From Pedobacter chitinilyticus (GTDB taxonomy: Bacteria; Bacteroidota; Bacteroidia; Sphingobacteriales; Sphingobacteriaceae), in assembly GCF_003313385.1 (NCBI RefSeq), contig NZ_QMHN01000002.1:196603-260602 (forward strand): DNA of 64,000 nucleotides, written 5' to 3'. How positions within the stretch are numbered: the first letter of the stretch is position 1; each line of letters opens with the position of its first letter. The notes under the pieces were generated by a model. That model saw only the letters and a program-made list of their open reading frames with translations. It was not told the DNA's origin and did not search any database. This document shows, in pieces, positions 55,464 through 64,000 of this stretch. A program made the translations under genes and the position numbers.

Positions 55464-57425
55464 TTAAAATTTCATCCGTTGAATACGAACCGCATTTAAG
55501 ATGGCCAAAAAGGCAACACCTACGTCAGCAAAAACAGCTTCCCACATGGTTGCCAAGCCCCCAGCACCCAAAATAAGCACCACCGCTTTTACCCCAAAAG
55601 CTAAACTTATATTCTGGTATACAATCTTTTTGGTAGCACGACCAATTTGAATAGCAACGGCAATTTTGCTCGGCATGTCATTTTGGATTACCACGTCAGC
55701 GGTTTCTATGGCCACGTCACTTCCCAAAGCGCCCATTGCCATCCCCACATCACTCAGTGCCAATACTGGTGCATCGTTAATCCCGTCACCCACAAAAGCT
55801 ACTACTCTGCTCGCATCTTTCTTAATAGACTCTAGTTTTTCTACCTTACCTTCTGGCAACAAATCACCATGCGCTTGGTCTACTCCCAACTCATCTGCCA
55901 CCTTTTGGGTAATTGCGGTTTTATCACCACTAAGCATCACTATTTGGTCAACTCCTGCAGCGTGCAAGGCCAAAATCGCTTGTTTGGCGTCAGGTTTAAT
56001 TTCATCAGCGATGCTTACAAAGCCTGCATATTTTCCATTTACCGCCAGTAAAACGGTAGTTTCAACTTTTTTATCCAAATCCTCAGGATAAGCTATTTCA
56101 GACTGTCTTAGCAATTTGCCATTACCTGCCATTATCGTAGCGCCATTTACCGTAGCTTTTAAACCATGACCAGCAATTTCCTTCACCTCCTCTACCCGCA
56201 ATAACTCCTTCAAATTGGCATGGGCCACTACCGCTTTTGCGATAGGGTGCGTAGATTGGCTTTCAAGACTAGCCAAATAAGCTAAAAATTCTTGTTCTGG
56301 TATTTCAGCCTGTATTTCCTTCACCTTAAAAACCCCTTGAGTTAGGGTGCCTGTTTTATCCAACACTACGGTATTCACTTTGGTAATCAAATCCAAATAG
56401 TTAGACCCCTTAAACAAAATACCATTGGCCGAAGCCGCTCCAATACCACCAAAATATCCTAAAGGAATAGAAATGACCAGCGCACAAGGACAAGAAATCA
56501 CCAAGAAAACCAAAGCCCTGTACAACCAATCGTTAAATTGATAATTGGCCACAAAAAAATAGGGCACAAATACCAGCGCAATAGCTAAGAAAAACACAAT
56601 AGGTGTATATATTTTGGCAAATCGACGAATAAGCAATTCCGTTTTGGCTTTCTTAGCACTTGCATTTTGCACTAAGTCTAAAATTCTGGAAAGTGCACTA
56701 TCTTCAAACCGTTTGGTTACTTTTAAGCTCACCACCCCATCTAAATTTAGCATTCCCGCCAATACTGTCTCCCCCTTTCTAAGGGTGTTTGGTTTGCTTT
56801 CGCCAGTTAATGCCGCAGTATTAAAACTGGCACTGTCACTTAGCAGTTCTCCATCTAAGGCCGATTTTTCGCCTGCTTTTAGTTGCAAAGTCTCTCCAAT
56901 TTCTACTTCTTGCGGCTTTACTGTTTGGTATTCCCCATTTCTGTAAACCATTGCGGTATCTGGGCGTACATCCAACAAAGATTTAATATTTTTTTTAGCC
57001 CTATTTACCGCTGCATCCTGAAAAAGTTCGCCAATGCTATAAAACAACATTACGGCTACCGCCTCTGGATATTCGCCTAAAGCCAATGCTCCTATGGTTG
57101 CCAGCGTCATTAAAAGAAACTCCGTAAAAATATTTCCCTTAGCGATGGTGGCAAAAGCCTCCTTAATTACTGGCCATGCCACTAAGAAATAAGCCAATAA
57201 ATACCAAGCTAACCTTAAATAGCCTGTGAAAAAAGAAAACAATAGCTGGTCAAATGCAATGGCGGCAAGCAATATTACCAAGCAAATAACTACAGGTAAA
57301 TAGGTCTTAAAAGAAGACGAATCTCCGTGGCTATGATCGTGGTCGTGGTCATGATGATTTGGATGTTTTTCATGGCGCTGATGTCCGCAGCAACCATCCT
57401 CATTATGATTTTGATGTGGTGCCAT
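55464..57425 (-). CDS. Heavy-metal P-type ATPase (Zn2+/Cd2+/Co2+ type)
   Basis: 653 residues. The N-terminus is a His/Asp-rich metal-binding tail (HHDHDHDHSHGD) in place of a CXXC HMA domain. Eight membrane helices include C312-P-C314 (ISCPCALVISIPLG). The phosphorylated residue is D356 in LDKTGTLTQG, the nucleotide-binding HP motif is STHPIAKAV, and the hinge is VGDGINDAPVLALSDVG. The C-terminal ADVGVAFLAILNAVRIQ is that of the Zn/Cd/Pb exporters. It pumps divalent metal out of the cytoplasm. No metal-sensing regulator adjoins it. Confidence 0.92.
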   Translation of the reverse strand: MAPHQNHNEDGCCGHQRHEKHPNHHDHDHDHSHGDSSSFKTYLPVVICLVILLAAIAFDQLLFSFFTGYLRLAWYLLAYFLVAWPVIKEAFATIAKGNIFTEFLLMTLATIGALALGEYPEAVAVMLFYSIGELFQDAAVNRAKKNIKSLLDVRPDTAMVYRNGEYQTVKPQEVEIGETLQLKAGEKSALDGELLSDSASFNTAALTGESKPNTLRKGETVLAGMLNLDGVVSLKVTKRFEDSALSRILDLVQNASAKKAKTELLIRRFAKIYTPIVFFLAIALVFVPYFFVANYQFNDWLYRALVFLVISCPCALVISIPLGYFGGIGAASANGILFKGSNYLDLITKVNTVVLDKTGTLTQGVFKVKEIQAEIPEQEFLAYLASLESQSTHPIAKAVVAHANLKELLRVEEVKEIAGHGLKATVNGATIMAGNGKLLRQSEIAYPEDLDKKVETTVLLAVNGKYAGFVSIADEIKPDAKQAILALHAAGVDQIVMLSGDKTAITQKVADELGVDQAHGDLLPEGKVEKLESIKKDASRVVAFVGDGINDAPVLALSDVGMAMGALGSDVAIETADVVIQNDMPSKIAVAIQIGRATKKIVYQNISLAFGVKAVVLILGAGGLATMWEAVFADVGVAFLAILNAVRIQRMKF

Positions 57426-57528
57426 ATTTTATTATTTAGAACTATTCAAAACTACGCTTTTCATGGACTATTCAATCTTATTTATGTCACATTATTTTTC
57501 AATCCTATACAATAAAAAGTGTTAAACT

Positions 57529-57645
57529 ATGTTAAATGTATTAGATAAGTATACCAACATGAAGTCTTTCAGATTATCATACATTGCTAATGAGTTGCTC
57601 CGCAAAATAGGGCTGGCAAAACTTTATTACTGGTTTAATAAGTAA
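57529..57645 (+). CDS. Possible small protein (38 aa)
   Basis: ATG at 57529 to TAA at 57643-57645, reading MLNVLDKYTNMKSFRLSYIA then NELLRKIGLAKLYYWFNK. It is basic and amphipathic, which is more protein-like than a random AT-rich frame. There is no visible ribosome-binding site, and frames of this length occur by chance. Treat as speculative. Confidence 0.22.
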   Translation: MLNVLDKYTNMKSFRLSYIANELLRKIGLAKLYYWFNK

Positions 57646-57750
57646 TATTTCTATTAACAATATCAATCACATTTTCATTTTCATTAATTTTCATCCTTTA
57701 AATTTACAACATTAATGAGTGTCCTATTTTTTACACCATTTAGTTAGAAA

Positions 57751-57778
57751 TTGGTGAAGGCATTTATTACTAACTTAT
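57751..57778 (+). promoter_or_regulatory. Candidate promoter of the M13 peptidase gene
   Basis: TTG at 57751-57753, a 17-base spacer, then TAACTTAT at 57771-57778, six of eight bases of TAnnTTTG. It would give a leader of about 10 bases. Confidence 0.35.
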
Positions 57779-57788
57779 CACAAAAGAG

Positions 57789-59825
57789 ATGAATATTAAT
57801 CAGTTTAAAACTTTTTTTGCTGCACTTGGTGTAGTTACCGTCGGTGTTGCAAATGCCCAAACTCCTATCAAAAAGTTTATTGACCCAGCAAACATGGATT
57901 TAAATGTGAAGCCAGGAGATGACTTTTATCAGTATGCTAGTGGTACTTGGGTAAAACACAACCCTGTTCCTGCAAAAGAAACTCGTTGGGGTTCTTTTAA
58001 CGAACTACGCGACTTCAACGTAAACGCCGTAAGAAGTCTAGTAGAAGCTGCAGCTGCCGACAAATCTGCTCCTGCAGGCTCAGTAACCAAACGTGTTGGC
58101 GATTTTTATGCTGCCGCAATGGACAGTGTAACGATTGAAAAATTAGGTTACACACCAATTAAAGCCGATTTGGAAAAAGTGAAGCAAATTAACACGCTTC
58201 AAGATGTATTGAACTTTACTACCTACATGCGTACTAACGGACTTGGTGGTGCTCTTTACGGTTTTGGTGTTGGTCAAGACAGAAAGAATGTAAATAAGTA
58301 CATGGTTAACATTTCACAGGGTGGAACCACCCTTGGCGATAGAGACTATTATTTGAAAGATGACAGCCGTAGCGTAAAAATAAGAGAAGCTTATGAAACC
58401 TACATGACCACATTGTTTAACCTTGTTGGTTATACCGAAGCTGTTGCTCAACAAAAGGCAAAAACGGTTTTAGCGATTGAAAAAACGTTAGCAGAAGCTC
58501 AAATGAGCCGTTTAGAAATGCGTGACCCATATAAAACCTACAATAAGTTGACGGTTGCAGATTTTAACAAAATCATTCCTAACATTAATTGGACTAACAC
58601 TTTAACGCAATTAAAAGTTACTGGTCAAGATACTGTTTTAGTGAACTCACCAGCATTTTTCAAATCGTTAAACAACTTATTAACTTCTACTCCAGTTGCT
58701 GATTGGAAAACTTATTTAGAGTGGAACATTTTAAAAGGTTCTGCGGGTAGTTTAAGTTCTCCTTTTGTGAAAGCAAATTTTGCCTTTACACAAGCGCAAA
58801 CTGGACAAAAAGTTCAAACGCCACGTTGGCAACGCATGTCGTCGTTAACTGATGGTGTACTAGGTGATTTATTAGGTCAGTTATATGTAGCTAAATATTT
58901 CAAACCAGCGGCAAAAGCTCGTATGGACGAATTGATTGCTAATCTTCGCAAAGCTTTCGAGATCCGCATTAAAGGTTTAGAATGGATGAGCGATGAAACC
59001 AAGCAAAAAGCTTTGGCTAAACTTCACGCTTTCAGACCAAAAGTTGGTTACACCACTAAATGGAGAAACTACGATGGTTTAGTGATCAGCAGAACTACTT
59101 ACTTCCAAAACTTACGTAACGCAAGCAAATGGGCTTACGCTGAGAACATTGGTCAATTAGGTAAACCTGTAGACAGAGAGCGTTTTGGCATGACTCCTCC
59201 AACGGTAAATGCTTACTACAGCCCAACATTGAACGAAATTGTATTCCCTGCAGGTATTTTACAATTCCCTTTCTTCCACCCAGATGCTGATGATGCGATT
59301 AACTACGGTGGTATTGGTGCGGTGATTGGTCACGAAATGAGCCACGGTTTTGACGATACTGGTAGCCAGTATGACAAAGATGGTAATTTGAAAAACTGGT
59401 GGACTGATGAAGACAGAGCTAAATTTAACGCCAAAACAAAATTGTTAGGCGAGCAATTTGACAAATACACTGTTTTAGATACCATTCACGTAAATGGTAA
59501 ATTCACCATGGGTGAAAACATTGGTGACTTAGGTGGATTAAATGCTGCTTATACTGCTTTTAAAATGACTAAACAAGGTCAAAGCAATGAGAAAATTGAC
59601 GGCTTTACTCCTGACCAACGTTTCTTCTTAGCTTGGGCACAAGTTTGGAGAGGTAATGTGTTACCAGAAACAGCTGCACAGTTGATTAAAACCGATACGC
59701 ACTCTCCTGGTCCTTACAGAACCATTGGAGCACCAGTAAACATGGATGCTTGGTACAAAGCGTTTGATGTACAACCTGGTGATAAACTTTACAAAAAACC
59801 AGAGGATAGAATTAAACTTTGGTAA
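57789..59825 (+). CDS. M13 family zinc metallopeptidase (neprilysin/PepO-like)
   Basis: 678 residues. Signal peptide at 1-23 (FFAALGVVTVGVANAQ). The zinc motif HEMSH places H515, E516 and H519; the third ligand is E576 in GENIGDLGG with D580. NAYYSPTLNEIVFPAGILQ precedes the motif, as in all M13 peptidases. The final segment ends EDRIKLW, the usual M13 C-terminus. It is periplasmic or exported and degrades oligopeptides. A very strong terminator follows. Confidence 0.95.
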   Translation: MNINQFKTFFAALGVVTVGVANAQTPIKKFIDPANMDLNVKPGDDFYQYASGTWVKHNPVPAKETRWGSFNELRDFNVNAVRSLVEAAAADKSAPAGSVTKRVGDFYAAAMDSVTIEKLGYTPIKADLEKVKQINTLQDVLNFTTYMRTNGLGGALYGFGVGQDRKNVNKYMVNISQGGTTLGDRDYYLKDDSRSVKIREAYETYMTTLFNLVGYTEAVAQQKAKTVLAIEKTLAEAQMSRLEMRDPYKTYNKLTVADFNKIIPNINWTNTLTQLKVTGQDTVLVNSPAFFKSLNNLLTSTPVADWKTYLEWNILKGSAGSLSSPFVKANFAFTQAQTGQKVQTPRWQRMSSLTDGVLGDLLGQLYVAKYFKPAAKARMDELIANLRKAFEIRIKGLEWMSDETKQKALAKLHAFRPKVGYTTKWRNYDGLVISRTTYFQNLRNASKWAYAENIGQLGKPVDRERFGMTPPTVNAYYSPTLNEIVFPAGILQFPFFHPDADDAINYGGIGAVIGHEMSHGFDDTGSQYDKDGNLKNWWTDEDRAKFNAKTKLLGEQFDKYTVLDTIHVNGKFTMGENIGDLGGLNAAYTAFKMTKQGQSNEKIDGFTPDQRFFLAWAQVWRGNVLPETAAQLIKTDTHSPGPYRTIGAPVNMDAWYKAFDVQPGDKLYKKPEDRIKLW

Positions 59826-59844
59826 TCGATTAATTCGATGATTT

Positions 59845-59894
59845 GACCATTAGCTAATTCGATAATTTTTGAATTGGCTAATGGTCTTTTTTTT
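59845..59894 (+). terminator. Rho-independent terminator after the M13 gene
   Basis: GACCATTAGCTAATTC pairs with GAATTGGCTAATGGTC (one wobble), 10-base loop, then a run of eight T. Confidence 0.85.
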
Positions 59895-59932
59895 ACAATA
59901 CTATTCAATTGGCTCATCAGCCAATTATCGCA

Positions 59933-60268
59933 TTAACTATATTTCGCCTGTGTTTTCTTAGGCAGTTTGCTCAACACCAACTCCCTCGACCGCTCAATTC
60001 TTTGCTTTAGCTCTTGCACACCAAAAACATCTAAACTATCTACAAAAACCCATTGCTTTTTAGCAAAATGTGGGGCTTGCTTAACACCATCTCTGGCGGC
60101 CAATTCTTCAAACTCCTCAGGAGTGCATTTCATACAAAATCCGTGACTATCCAAATCTACCAGCACAAATATTTTCTCTTCAATCATAAAACAAAGGTGT
60201 TCCCATTTCATGCCTTCGGTGGTCCCTGGTAAACTCAGGCAGTATTCTCTAAAACTTTCGATATCCAT
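59933..60268 (-). CDS. MmcQ/YjbR family protein
   Basis: 111 residues. The YjbR fold is recognised from FREYCLSLPGTTEGMKWEHL, KIFVLVDLDSHGFCMKC and a C-terminal EELKQRIERSRELV-like helix (VFGVQELKQRIERSREL). The family is thought to be nucleic-acid-associated, but no function is established. It is transcribed alone and converges with the M13 gene. Confidence 0.88.
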   Translation of the reverse strand: MDIESFREYCLSLPGTTEGMKWEHLCFMIEEKIFVLVDLDSHGFCMKCTPEEFEELAARDGVKQAPHFAKKQWVFVDSLDVFGVQELKQRIERSRELVLSKLPKKTQAKYS

Positions 60269-60400
60269 AGGCTAAAGATAAAGGAACAAGGATAAAAGAA
60301 CAATAATCTTAGTTTGCTAATTATTAGAAAAGCATCCACAGTATTACTATTCATTGTTACGCCCGCTTTTCGCTACAATCTTTTTGTCAACCTTCTTATT

Positions 60401-60473
60401 GTCATTCCGAGGCACGAGGAATCTCCTTCTAAACAGCATAATCAAACAGATTCTTCGCTACGCTCAGAATGAC
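60401..60473. repeat. 73-bp nested palindromic element (GTCATTC...GAATGAC), copy 2
   Basis: GTCATTC, GAATCT, AGATTC and GAATGAC in the same order and almost the same spacing as at 28938-29011. Confidence 0.65.
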
Positions 60474-60491
60474 ACAAAACAAAAAGTATTT

Positions 60492-60603
60492 CCGCTGCAA
60501 TCGGGTTTATAAAGCAAGTGTATTGCACGGATTTAAGTATTTTAAACCCGATTGCAGCGGCATCCTTGGAGCGAAGCGGAAAGATATAGCGTAAAGCGGG
60601 ACT
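60492..60603. repeat. 18-bp perfect inverted repeat joined to an inverted AGTCCCGC-family copy
   Basis: CCGCTGCAATCGGGTTTA at 60492-60509 is exactly complementary to 60543-60560. The right arm is the start of an inverted copy of the AGTCCCGC...ATCGGGTTTA family, which runs to AGCGGGACT at 60603. The rest of the gap 60269-60690 holds no gene. Confidence 0.65.
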
Positions 60604-60678
60604 AAAGAAGCCAGAAGCAGCGAAGCACCTTTCCAAAAATCCAACCATAAACAGTGTAGCAATACGGCAATTTAAGTT

Positions 60679-60686
60679 TAATTTTG
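60679..60686 (+). promoter_or_regulatory. Candidate -7 box (TAATTTTG) for mnmD
   Basis: An exact TAnnTTTG match four bases before the mnmD ATG, again predicting a leaderless or near-leaderless transcript. No good TTG at -33. Confidence 0.35.
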
Positions 60687-60690
60687 CCTC

Positions 60691-61362
60691 ATGAACATCC
60701 TTACCCAAACCGCCGACGGCTCTAATACTTTGTTTAACGAAGAAATTGGCGAACATTACCATTCGGCACATGGTGCACTGCAGGAAAGCAAACACGTATT
60801 TATTGAGGCTGGTTTAAAACACGGATTAGAAAAATTAGGCACCAACGAAATCAGCGTTTTAGAGGTGGGTTTTGGTACTGGGTTGAATTTTTTGTTGAGC
60901 TATGCGCATTGCGATAACTTGAATAAAAAGCTTAAATATTGTTCCATCGAAGCCTTTCCGTTAGCTCAAGAAGTAATCGCTTCTACCGCATATCAGCAAT
61001 ATGTGCCGCAAAATATTTGGGATTCGTTCATCACAAAATATGAGGATTCCTTGAACCATGAGATTAAGGTTTCTGAAAATTGCAGTTTGGAAATTAGCCA
61101 CATCACGCTACAAAATTTTACCGCCAATAAGCAGTTTGATGTAATTTATTATGATGCATTTTCGGTGAGGCACCAGCCTGAATTATGGACCGACGAAATC
61201 ATTGCCCATGCCTGTAGTTTTCTGAAAAATGGAGGCATTTTTGTAACCTACGCCATTACCGGCAACCTTAAAAGAGCGGTTAAAAGTTGTGGTTTTGAGA
61301 TTGAAAAACTACCTGGAGCGCCTGGAAAAAGAGAAATGTTGAGGGCTTGTAAAACCATTTAG
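60691..61362 (+). CDS. mnmD: tRNA 5-methylaminomethyl-2-thiouridine methyltransferase MnmD
   Basis: 223 residues. The start, MNILTQTADGSNTLFNEEIG EHYHS-type, is the DUF752 family N-terminus. The SAM motif is VLEVGFGTGLNFLL (about 53-66), followed by VIYYDAFSVRHQPELWT with catalytic Asp. LKRAVKSCGFEIEKLPGAPG near the C-terminus is the family hallmark. This is the methyltransferase half of MnmC without the FAD-dependent oxidase domain. It completes mnm5s2U34 in tRNA. Confidence 0.9.
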   Translation: MNILTQTADGSNTLFNEEIGEHYHSAHGALQESKHVFIEAGLKHGLEKLGTNEISVLEVGFGTGLNFLLSYAHCDNLNKKLKYCSIEAFPLAQEVIASTAYQQYVPQNIWDSFITKYEDSLNHEIKVSENCSLEISHITLQNFTANKQFDVIYYDAFSVRHQPELWTDEIIAHACSFLKNGGIFVTYAITGNLKRAVKSCGFEIEKLPGAPGKREMLRACKTI

Positions 61363-61420
61363 ACAAATAAATGTCTAAAGTGTAGATTTTTTTGTAATTT
61401 ATTCCTGTTAAACCAACCGC

Positions 61421-62533
61421 ATGCAAATACAACTACCATTTATTGTTAGGCTTACCCTCGCTCTACTTTCCATTTTGATGTTGGGCTACTTGGCTATTCT
61501 TGGAAAAAGCCTGTTATCGCCGCTTTTATTTGCATTGTTGCTGGCTTTTTTAATGCTGCCTTTGGCTAATTTTTTAGAAACCAAATTGCGTTTTAAACGA
61601 AGTATAGCTACCATACTCACCGTAATCATTATGTTGGGTGTATTATATGGCATTGGCCATTTTTTTGCCATGCAACTAAGCGAGCTATGGAGCGATTGGC
61701 CTTTGCTGGAGAAGCAGGTGACCAATTCTTTTCATGAAATACAGCACTGGATTTCGAAAACATTCCATGTAAATATTAGCAAACAAGAAACTTATTTAGC
61801 CGACAGTGCTGAAAAAGCACTCGCCACTAGCGCCACAGTAATTGGCTCCACGCTCATTACGCTGTCTTCGAGCCTACTGTTTGTCGCTTTCACTTTGCTA
61901 TTTACATTTTTTTTGCTCAACTACAGACGTTTGCTGTATAAATTCCTTACCTCAGTTTTTGTAGAAGACCATAGGACCAAAGTAATTGAAACCGTTAATG
62001 AGATACAGCATATCATCAAAAAATACATCACGGGTCTATTCATCCAAATGATTATCGTGAGTATACTGATGGTGCTTACACTTTCCATTTTAGATGTAAA
62101 ATATGCCATCTTATTGGGTTTGGTTGCGGGTATTTTTAATATCATCCCCTACTTGGGAATTTCTGTTGCGCTAATTATTAGCGTGCTGATTACCTTCGCC
62201 ACGGCGGGTGCCACCAAAGCGTTATTTGTATTGTTGGCCTATGCTGGCGTACATGCTATTGATGGCAATATTTTAATGCCTTTAATTGTGGGTTCGAAAG
62301 TTAAAATTAATGCGCTAATTGCCTTTATTGGTATTGTGATTGGTGAAATGTTATGGGGAATATCTGGCATGTTCCTTTGTATGCCTTATTTGGCCATGCT
62401 CAAAATTATTTTCCAAAAAGTAGATAGTTTACAGGCTTGGTCTATTTTACTGGGAGAAGAACAGAAACTAGTGGTTAAGAAAAAGCGGACACCATTTTTT
62501 GCTAAAAAGAAGAAAATTGAAGCAGATGAGTAA
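61421..62533 (+). CDS. AI-2E family (YhhT/PerM-like) membrane transporter
   Basis: 370 residues with about eight membrane helices. The family pattern includes LLAFLMLPLANFLETKLRFK near residue 40, KKYITGLFIQMIIVSILMVL near 200, and LWGISGMFLCMPYLAMLKI near the end. Transport of autoinducer-2 is shown for few members; others exchange ions, so the substrate is unknown. The next small membrane gene starts inside it (8-base overlap). Confidence 0.9.
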   Translation: MQIQLPFIVRLTLALLSILMLGYLAILGKSLLSPLLFALLLAFLMLPLANFLETKLRFKRSIATILTVIIMLGVLYGIGHFFAMQLSELWSDWPLLEKQVTNSFHEIQHWISKTFHVNISKQETYLADSAEKALATSATVIGSTLITLSSSLLFVAFTLLFTFFLLNYRRLLYKFLTSVFVEDHRTKVIETVNEIQHIIKKYITGLFIQMIIVSILMVLTLSILDVKYAILLGLVAGIFNIIPYLGISVALIISVLITFATAGATKALFVLLAYAGVHAIDGNILMPLIVGSKVKINALIAFIGIVIGEMLWGISGMFLCMPYLAMLKIIFQKVDSLQAWSILLGEEQKLVVKKKRTPFFAKKKKIEADE

Positions 62534-62837
62534 CAACGGCGACCAGTCTTCAAAATCTACCCACATTCTTAGTACTTCGGCTAATTTATTGGGTTTCTGC
62601 TTTGTGGTACTTACTTCAACCAAAATCACCAAACTTAACGAAGCGAGTTTTATTGATGAGGGTGCTGCTTTAGCTGTCATGTGTTTTATGAGCAGCTGTT
62701 TATTGTCTTTTTTGGCCATCAGGAGCAAAAGTGAAAATCGTTCAGTTAAATTGGAAAAACTGGCCGATGTTTTATTTCTTTGTGGACTGGTTACCCTCTC
62801 GCTCACTACCATTTTAATCACATTCAACATTATATAA
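62526..62837 (+). CDS. Small membrane protein of unknown function
   Basis: 103 residues with three predicted membrane helices (ILSTSANLLGFCFVVLTSTK, GAALAVMCFMSSCLLSFLAI, LADVLFLCGLVTLSLTTILI). The ATG at 62526-62528 overlaps the end of the transporter gene by 8 bases, so the two are coupled; an upstream in-frame ATG at 62499 is less likely. mazG follows 3 bases after the stop, so all three may share a transcript. No family recognised with certainty. Confidence 0.78.
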   Translation: MSNNGDQSSKSTHILSTSANLLGFCFVVLTSTKITKLNEASFIDEGAALAVMCFMSSCLLSFLAIRSKSENRSVKLEKLADVLFLCGLVTLSLTTILITFNII

Positions 62838-62840
62838 GCT

Positions 62841-63647
62841 ATGCCTGCTAACATTCCTCCTTTAAGTTCTTCAACTGCTGATGGGGCCTTTTTAAGATTG
62901 TTAAACGTATTAGATACTTTGCGCACGCAATGTCCGTGGGATAAAAAACAGACCATGGAAACCTTAAGGCACTTGACTATTGAGGAAACCTACGAACTTT
63001 CTGATGCCATTTTAGAGGGTGATATGCAGGAAATTAAAAAGGAACTGGGCGACGTAATGATGCACCTTGTTTTTTATGCTAGAATTGCCGACGAACAAAA
63101 CGAATTTAACATTACCGATGTGCTTAATGGCGTTTGCGATAAGTTGATTAGCAGACACCCACATATTTACGGAGATGTAGAGGCTGACACAGAAGAGCAA
63201 GTGAAACAAAACTGGGAAAAGCTGAAGTTAAAAGAAGGTAATAAATCGGTTTTGGCTGGCGTACCTACCTCGCTACCAGCCTTGGTGAAAGCCAGTCGCA
63301 TTCAAGAAAAAGCCAGGGGTGTTGGTTTTGATTGGGAAGAAAAGCAACAAGTTTGGGAAAAGGTAGAAGAAGAACTACAGGAGTTTAAAGATGAATTTAA
63401 CATTGCCGAAGGAAAAGAAATAAACGTCGAAAAAGCAGAAGGAGAATTTGGTGATTTACTTTTCTCGTTGGTCAACTATGCCCGTTTTATTGACATTAAC
63501 CCAGAAAATGCTTTAGAAAAGACGAACAAAAAATTCATTAAACGTTTTCAATATCTGGAAGGAAAAGCGAAAGAAAGTGGAAAAGCTTTACAGGACATGA
63601 CCTTGGCGGAAATGGATGTGTATTGGAATGAAGCGAAGAAGTTGTAG
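62841..63647 (+). CDS. mazG: Nucleoside triphosphate pyrophosphohydrolase MazG
   Basis: 268 residues with two MazG domains. The first has CPWDKKQTMETLRHLTIEET and the metal-binding EETYE (48-52) with ELGDV (68-72). The second ends with EGEFGDLLFSLVNYAR (about 195-210). It hydrolyses NTPs to NMP and pyrophosphate and removes abnormal nucleotides. It starts 3 bases after the preceding membrane gene. Confidence 0.93.
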   Translation: MPANIPPLSSSTADGAFLRLLNVLDTLRTQCPWDKKQTMETLRHLTIEETYELSDAILEGDMQEIKKELGDVMMHLVFYARIADEQNEFNITDVLNGVCDKLISRHPHIYGDVEADTEEQVKQNWEKLKLKEGNKSVLAGVPTSLPALVKASRIQEKARGVGFDWEEKQQVWEKVEEELQEFKDEFNIAEGKEINVEKAEGEFGDLLFSLVNYARFIDINPENALEKTNKKFIKRFQYLEGKAKESGKALQDMTLAEMDVYWNEAKKL

Positions 63648-63660
63648 GATGTTTTATTCC

Positions 63661-64000
63661 TTTAACCACCTAAGATATTTTAGTTTTTTGAACCGTTAAG
63701 GAATTAAGAAACATTAAGTTTTTGGACATGTTCATTTCTTTATGTTTTATTTATTTACCACATAGGCATTTAAGGACATTAGTTGCATATAACCAACTTA
63801 GATGCGCTAAGGTGTCTAAGGTGTTAATTTAATTTGAATCATCTGAGACATTTTAGTTTTTTGAACCATTAAGGAATTAAGGAACATTGAGTTTTTGGAC
63901 ATGTTCATTTCTTTATGTTTTATTCTTACCACCTAAGACATTTAAGAGCATTTTAGTTGCGTATAACTAAACTTAGATGGGCTAAGGTGTCTAAGGTGTT
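63661..64000. repeat. Two copies of a roughly 170-bp non-coding repeat, cut by the window end
   Basis: Copy 1 covers about 63661-63835 and copy 2 about 63836-64000. Shared words include AGTTTTTTGAACC, AGGAATTAAG and TTTTTGGACATGTTCATTTC; both end CTAAGGTGTCTAAGGTGTT. The offset is 173 bp at the start and 165 bp at the end, so small indels separate them. ACCTAAGA and CTAAGGTG arms give each copy inverted structure. No gene. Confidence 0.75.

Larger units (their letters stand above)
57426..57788. other. Divergent gap between the P-type ATPase and M13 peptidase
   Basis: 360 bases. It holds the divergent promoters and a possible 38-codon frame at 57529-57645. No repeat family or palindrome stands out. 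Confidence 0.4.

Overview
The window is chromosomal DNA from a member of the Bacteroidota, most likely Sphingobacteriaceae (Pedobacter or a close relative). Visible reasons: AT-rich sequence, almost no Shine-Dalgarno motifs, TTG / TAnnTTTG promoters, TonB-dependent and CarboxypepD_reg proteins, LytTR regulators, sensor kinases with periplasmic propellers or TPRs, L31 type B, and many short palindromic intergenic repeats of the kind common in this group. The genus is inferred; no 16S rRNA or tRNA gene is present. I see no insertion sequence, prophage, integrase or CRISPR array.

Layout. 0-3.5 kb: a translationally coupled pair of M16 peptidases (the second cut by the window edge), mqnC of the futalosine menaquinone route, and a small secreted protein. 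3.5-7.2 kb: an overlapping LytTR regulator / propeller histidine kinase pair. 7.6-9.0 kb: a tiny acidic protein and a YghO-like acyltransferase-fold protein. 9.3-14.3 kb (reverse): tpiA-prmA-mpl-XRE regulator, a GlmU-like sugar-phosphate nucleotidyltransferase, and rpmE2 with a possible leader. 14.5-19.2 kb: a lipoprotein, a NarL-type two-component pair, and a Na+/H+ antiporter. 19.3-22.5 kb: methylmalonyl-CoA epimerase with a coupled 95-residue unknown, then iscS-iscU-iscA. 22.5-26.1 kb: two ankyrin proteins and a secreted protein made of eleven 21-residue repeats. 26.2-33.4 kb: acyl-CoA synthetase, a perfect 184-bp tandem array, a TonB-dependent-receptor-like protein, and recN.

33.4-48.9 kb (reverse) is the most unusual region. 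It is a six-gene run: LytTR regulator, TPR histidine kinase, a collagen-like lipoprotein with six repeated modules, an outer-membrane barrel-like protein, a 2360-residue secreted protein with a TANFOR-like N-terminus, and a 677-residue fibronectin-type-III-like protein. The last four are closely spaced. Two 15-bp direct repeats, 21 bp apart, lie between the kinase and the structural genes and resemble a LytTR operator. I read this as a regulated, undescribed cell-surface assembly.

49.0-64.0 kb is mostly ordinary: a CarboxypepD_reg protein, a radical SAM protein of the PA0069 group, clpC, a Uma2-type protein, a heavy-metal P-type ATPase, an M13 metallopeptidase, a YjbR-like protein, mnmD, an AI-2E-family transporter, a small membrane protein and mazG. 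Several families of dispersed palindromic repeats fill the spaces between genes across the whole window, even inside apparent operons such as isc.
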